Source of the DNA: Panorpa germanica
Lineage: Eukaryota > Arthropoda > Insecta > Mecoptera > Panorpidae
Direction: 5' to 3'
Length of the DNA: 64,000 nucleotides
Assembly: GCA_963678705.1 (NCBI GenBank)
Contig: OY783203.1
Span: 3,224,001-3,288,000 of the forward strand
Both the position numbers and the translations under genes were made by a program. Positions 58,860-64,000 of the stretch are shown piece by piece. Within the stretch, counting starts at the first letter, position 1. Every line of letters begins with the position of its first letter. The notes below the pieces were generated by a model. The model was given only the letters and a program-made list of their open reading frames with translations. It did no database searches and was not told the DNA's origin.

Positions 58860-61800
58860 TTATTTAAAATTTTCGAACCTATCTTGCAGGAAGCAATAAA
58901 GAATTCCTGCTTGTGCCATTACATCTACAGTACCTGCAGCTAACAAATCCCGGTTTTTATTACTATCAGCCCGTGCTCCAGGACGTAGTAAAGTTGGTCC
59001 AAAAACTGTGGCTAAATTATGCAAAGACATTTTATTTTCCGACTCCTGCTTATTTACTCTGAAAAATTAACACACAAAAATAAAGAAAACATTTTTAAAA
59101 GGTTTGAAGCTTTGCTATAGGTTGTAATATATACTAACTTTATAAGGTGGTGAAGAAGGAAATCAATGCACTCCTTATTTTGTGCTGGAAGTTGGTCATA
59201 GGTTTGTTGCAGTGCTGTTTGTCTAGCTCCATCGAATCCTGGACCAGTATTAAATGCGTCAAAGAATTTTGGATAAAGTGCGTCAGTGAATAACGCTTCC
59301 GGAAGCTCGCGAAGATAAAGTTTCAAAATTCCAGTGACAGAATGGATGTCAACTTCTTTAAGGAGTTGCTCAGCTTCGTAGGGATCTGAAATTGATGAAT
59401 GTTGCAGTCAACTAGCTTTATTAGACAATCACTGCTTAAATTTATAACTTCTTCTCTGACGTAGCAACGTATTAAGTTTATTGTGTAAAAATTTGAAGTC
59501 GATTGGAGTAAAAATGTCGGAGATATAGAGTTTTAAGTTTTGCACACTCTTTCTTTACATAAATGCCGAGGTAACGCTGTCGAGTTATTTAACAGGGTGT
59601 CCTGCATTTATCAACTAATGAAATCATTTTGGTTTTTTGATTTCAAATAATCCAGTGATGAGTTATGAGTAACTTTTTTTGTGACGTCACCGGAGATTCG
59701 CTGTCAATGGCTCATTTCTTGATATTTATTTATGAAAATTTCACAAAATATTCTTTAAATGTTATTTTATCATGTAGTAATTATAGAAGTAATTATATAT
59801 TAACTGTGTCGTCAAAAAACATTACCGAAAATATGCTTTTTTTTTATCGATTTCTTCCACATGTTCAATAACATTGATTTCTTTAATTCTTCTTTAACAA
59901 GAACTTTTTTTAGATTTTAAAACTGTGATCTTTCCGAAATGTTCAGCTATTAATTTATGCATAGATTTAATTTATTATCTAACGTTTGTACTAAAAACAT
60001 AAATTTCTTCTTCAATTGATGATCAATTCTCGTTCAGTTAATCTTATTCTACTTATCTATGAACCAAGATCGTTCAAGTAAAAGAGCCCCGTGAGACTTC
60101 GCTTTATCTGACCAATGCATGCTCACGTCAGAGAAATATTAATACTGTGCAACACTTACTACTTTCAAATGACTTTTTTAAACGTGATAAATCCGTTGCA
60201 GATCCAGACACCCTGTAGACCCCGACTTCGATCATCCCTCTACGTTCCACCTCTCGAACACAAGACGTCACTATAAATGGAATCCCCCTCTTTTCGCGTC
60301 TGCAATAAGATAAATTAATTAATAATAATGAACTAAGGTGTAAAGTTTGCAAAGTTTCGTCCCTTTAATTATCCTGGCTCTATTTAAAACAAATCACATT
60401 TGAGATCCTGATAGTTAACTTTATCAGTACCTGTAATATACATTTCTAGAATTTAAGATAAATTAAATACAGATAATTATGAATGATATAATCCAAATCA
60501 AGATTATTAAAATAGGATGAAATACAGAAGTTTAAGAACCGCTTTAGGTTGCATGACTTCAACTCCAACTCATAAACTTCAAGCTGAACCCAATTTAGCT
60601 CCATTGGAATTTAGAAACCAACTCCTTAGTGATTAATTTTATGTTAAATGTGAATCATTATCGAAATTCCAAATTATTGATAAAATTAAGTTATTATCTA
60701 TTTCTATTCAAAACTCTTCTTACTGGACCAAAAAGATTAAACCTATTTTAATAAATTAAAGGATCTAAATATACTCTAATCCTTTTGAATCATTAATTAA
60801 ACCTATGGACACACAATTATTATCAAAATCATTTAATGATATACAGATGCATTGGTCCATTGATTTAGAAAGAAATAAATCAGGATTTGCTAAATATGAA
60901 CAAATACATTTATTATTTGATAAATTTAAATGAAATAACAAAGTTAGCTCTTATACTGGAGAACAATTAGCAATATTAAAAGCACTGGAAATTAATGAAA
61001 ATATCAACAATAATAAAATTATAATAATAACGGATTCTTTAAGTGTTTTAAAAAATTTAAATTCTAATGATAACAAATCAAATAATGATATTTTGACACG
61101 CAAAATTAAGGGGGTGTATTTCAATTTAATAAATAAAAATAATATCATAAAATTTATGTGGATACCAGGACATTGTGGAATAAGAGGAAACGAAATTGCG
61201 GATAAATTGGCAAAGGAATCAATAAATTTGGAAATTGAGATGAAAGACGATTTTTAATATAATCAAAAAATTAAACTTCAATTTGAGAAACCAAGATTTC
61301 ATTAACAAAAGTCAGTTAAAAGGAAGAGATTATTATATGTTACATCCAAATTTAAGTAAGAAAAGATGGTTTAGAAATGAGCCCCGCAAAATGATATCAA
61401 CTATAATCAGAATCAAAAGTAATCATTGCAAAACTCACCTGTCCAGCTCACCTGTACAAAATTAATATTAAATCTGACGATAGATGTCAATGTGGTGAAG
61501 AAGGAACTTTGGATCATATTATATTTGAATGCATAAATTATAGTTTAGAAAGATCTAAATTCAATAGTGAAATATTAGATGTGATTAAAACTTTTTCTGT
61601 TAATACTAAATTTTTGTTAAGTGATTCAAAATTAATTAGTGAATTATTGAAATATTTAGAAATTTGTAAAATAGAATTATGTTTGATGGTGGCTATGATG
61701 AATAAAAGTCAAGGCAAATAAATAACCCGACCAATATTAAACGGAAGCGGATGTTTTGTGATTTAACAATGGTCATTTTCCTACGATTCTTTTGAAAAAC

Positions 61801-63769
61801 ATTCTTTGAGAATATGACCTACTTACTTGCAAACTTGTTGAATTTTAGCTCCAAACAAAGCACCAGGTTTAGAAGTAGGCACTCTCCTTAATGTGATTTC
61901 ACTTGGCGTAAATTTTAGTGATATATTTAACACATAATTTCTTAAAGAAATTTCTTGGTTTACCCATTCGTCTTTTAACCAGGTGCGGCTCAACTAAAAT
62001 AATTATTAATTAATATTTAACATATCAATAGATTAATCCCAGTAAATAATTTGGTAAAATGCGAATTTGTTTGATAAGTGTTAGATGGGTTGCATACACT
62101 TCAGGGGCTATTGATTTATTCATATATAAAATTACATATCCAAGAACACGTTTATCGAATACTCACCGGACTTGTCAAGTAAATCGAATGAACTTTAACG
62201 AATTCGCCTTCCAGTGACGTACAGTATTATGGGGTGACTTTTAACGAATAGTAACCGAACAAGTGTTTAGTGGTGAAGTATCTCAAGTTTATTATTAGAA
62301 AATGTTCGACGAATCTTTTATAGATAATGATTTATTGATTTCTTTGGTGGGTGGAACTAGAACAAAAGCCCACTATGTTTTGTGGGATAAAACTATGGAA
62401 TCCAGTGGCGTGCGTCACAGACTACGCAATATTTTATCCGCGAATTCGAAATCAACAATAATTCGGCTACTATAAATTCTAGCAGTACAAATCTAACCTT
62501 CTAACAATACCTTCGCTTCAAAGTCCGCTTCGAACTCTATTGATTCTATTGGTCCTATTCAAAATTAATAAAACTTAAGTAATACCTATATCAAACAGCG
62601 TTTCCTTATTTCTCAACTTACCTTAAATATTTAGCTAATTTCATTTTAGTACATTCATTTTGTCGTGTGAAAACTACGGCTATACGTTTTTACTAATTAA
62701 AATTTACCGTGTGAACATCCCGCTGATTATACGTTTAAAATCGAATACTGGAAAAAACGTGCAGTACAATGCCGTGTGAAACATACATTTTTTTTTTTAA
62801 ACTAATTATTTCCTTCAGTTTCGGAAACCTACTCTTATTTAATTTCGTATTTCATCGCATCTGACATTCGCAAAACCAAATTATTTACGAGGTAGGTAAT
62901 GCAGAATTCTATAATCTCACCTTATGCATGCATTTAGCAGAAAGTAAAGGCCGTGCCGTCTGATCCGTGTACAACAATATTCGTAGATTCTGCGAACCTT
63001 CTAGCTCAAGAACAAAAGTTTCGTTCCACGTTGGATTTGTGGAGCGGCACACTATTTTACTTTTAGCTTTGCGAAAGTAATGGCCGTACGAATCAACTTC
63101 GATACAAACAAATAAATCTGCAAATAGAAAACAAAATATTAGATTTATTTTGATGTATTGATATGAATGTACAACGTATTAAGTTTATTGTGTGAAAATT
63201 TGAAGTCGATTGGAGTAAAACTGTCGGAGATATAGAGTTTTAAGTTTTGTACACTCTTTCTTTACATAAATGCCGAGGTAACGCTGTCCAGTTACTTAAC
63301 AGGGTGTCCTGCAGAAACTTATCAACTAATGAAATCATTTTGGTTTTTGATTTCAAATAATCCAGTGATGAGTTATGAGTAACTTTTTTTTGTGACGTCA
63401 ACGGAGATTCGCTGTCAATGGCTCATTTCTTGATATTTATTTATGAAAATTTCACAAAGTATTCTTTAAATGTTATTTTATCATGTAGTAATTATAGAAG
63501 TAATTATATATTAACTGTGTCGTCAAAAAACATTATCGAAAATGTGACAGTCTTGACACTCTTGTTAGTTATTTACCTGCTGGAGCATCCAGTCCGGAGA
63601 GATCTTTAATGGTTAGATGCAGATCTCCAACTAACAGACTTTCATCTCTGCCACTTCGCATAAGGTAGGACCCCATGTTAGTTTTCAAGTACATCCGACA
63701 CGCGGTAATCCAGGCCTGGAGTTCATACATACTTACGGGCGCTACAGGGCCCGGGGGCTTACAACATTG
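58860..63769 (-). CDS. BCR/ABR-type RhoGAP, 3' six exons (C2 + RhoGAP)
   Basis: GTPase-activating protein for Rho/Rac; the 5' part (in BCR/ABR proteins the Dbl/PH region) lies above the window. Exons in coding order: 63769-63577, 63117-62921, 61993-61827, 60299-60160, 59385-59139, 59058-58860. Phases agree; 1143 bases, 380 aa to the stop. Exons 1-3 give a C2 domain: LTIKDLSGLDAPA, DLFVCIEVDSYGHYF, NPTWNETFVLELEGSQNLRI. Then PGALFGAKIQQVCKREKRGI links to RhoGAP, as in BCR/ABR. The arginine finger is in GVYRVSG; later blocks are LKLYLRELPEALFTDALYP and NKMSLHNLATVFGPTLLRPG. It ends LYCFLQDRFENFK. It is the likely counterpart of fly RhoGAP1A or mammalian ABR/BCR. Introns hold two copies of one repeat and a non-LTR remnant. 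Confidence 0.93.
59466..59835 (+). repeat. Repeat family with conserved short frame, copy 2
   Basis: From CAACGTATTAAGTTTATTGT to CATTACCGAAAATATG. It includes ACAGGGTGTCCTGC and the frame FFCDVTGDSLSMAHFLIFIY. It lies in an intron of the BCR-type gene. Confidence 0.8.
60356..60480. repeat. Dispersed repeat (inverted partner 63785-63915)
   Basis: GTCCCTTTAATTATCCTGG, AAACAAATCACATTTGAGAT, AACTTTATCAGTAC and ATATACATTTCTAGAATTTA recur in complement at 63785-63915. Confidence 0.75.
60520..61735 (+). pseudogene. Non-LTR retrotransposon remnant with RNase H
   Basis: The plus strand shows the post-RT end (TALGCMTSTPTHKLQAEPNL), an RNase H domain (GEQLAILKALEI; TDSLSVLKN; FMWIPGHCGIRGNEIADKLA) and a C-terminal CQCGEEGTLDHIIFEC knuckle, ending MMNKSQGK at 61719. 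Stops and shifts near 60635, 60755 and 61255 break it. It is 5'-truncated and antisense within an intron of the BCR-type gene. Jockey- or I-like by layout. Confidence 0.8.
63170..63545 (+). repeat. Repeat family with conserved short frame, copy 3
   Basis: Very similar to copy 2 over its full length, same orientation, 3.7 kb away and also in an intron of the BCR-type gene. The frame SLSMAHFLIFIYENFTKYSL is unchanged. Confidence 0.8.
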
Positions 63770-63784
63770 CTAAAATAAAAAATT

Positions 63785-63915
63785 CACTTTAATTTGTGTT
63801 GATAACAATATCTTAAATTCTAGAAATGTATATTACACGTACTGATAAAGTTACCTATCAGGATCTCAAATGTGATTTGTTTTACATAGAACCAGGATAA
63901 TTAAAGGGACAAAAC
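63785..63915. repeat. Dispersed repeat (inverted partner 60356-60480)
   Basis: Complement of the 60356 copy; also related to 44737-44805. It lies just upstream of the first visible exon of the BCR-type gene and is therefore intronic. Confidence 0.75.
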
Positions 63916-64000
63916 ACATTAGTTCATTATTAGTTTAATTAAATATTTTAGTCAAGTTAATTTCTTTACTGTAGTGTTTACTGTTATGTGTGTTGCCAAT

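Overview
This is an AT-rich stretch of an arthropod nuclear genome, almost certainly an insect. The genes are split by spliceosomal introns with GT..AG borders and carry insect-type proteins (non-muscle myosin essential light chain, Wntless, Rpf2, UBX-domain protein, F-box/LRR-type protein, BCR/ABR-type RhoGAP). The space between them is filled with LTR retrotransposons, non-LTR remnants and many short inverted-repeat elements. The style of one non-LTR C-terminus (an ARFRLGN motif followed by a CCHC-like knuckle) recalls elements common in Hymenoptera, but I would not fix the order on that.

Layout. 1-2669: no gene. 2670-5177 (-): complete 5-exon Mlc-c. 5178-8869: AT-rich, no gene seen. 8870-12616 (-): complete 11-exon wntless (copy A, 545 aa). 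13560-21294 (-): a second 11-exon wntless (copy B, about 516 aa) in tandem, whose first intron holds a 3.5-kb fold-back element built of about 145-bp tandem repeats. 22092-23706 (+): complete 5-exon RPF2. 27110-27252, 35152-35351 and 44219-44499 (+): exons of a UBX-domain protein, with the exon that looks C-terminal lying upstream of the others. 28683-34512: internally deleted BEL/Pao element with matching 686-bp LTRs and an intact 992-codon frame. 36449-41953: Ty3/gypsy-type element (internal genes on -) with 834-bp LTRs, cut off inside reverse transcriptase. 42.8-51.7 kb: non-LTR fragments, a 55-bp satellite array and nested terminal-inverted-repeat elements. 51747-53872 (+): 3-exon F-box/LRR-like gene. 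53.9-58.8 kb: short repeats only. 58860-63769 (-): the last six exons of a BCR/ABR-type gene (C2 and RhoGAP domains); its 5' part lies beyond the window.

Most striking are the duplicated wntless pair. Two internal blocks, introns included, are almost identical between copies, while the flanking exons, the Wnt-facing luminal part and the C-terminal tail have diverged. This pattern is expected of patchy gene conversion between an old tandem pair. Other notable items are the fold-back element, the trans-mobilised-looking BEL derivative and the out-of-order UBX exons. All multi-exon models were built by hand from splice sites and reading phase; no database search was run, and sequence identities were judged by eye.
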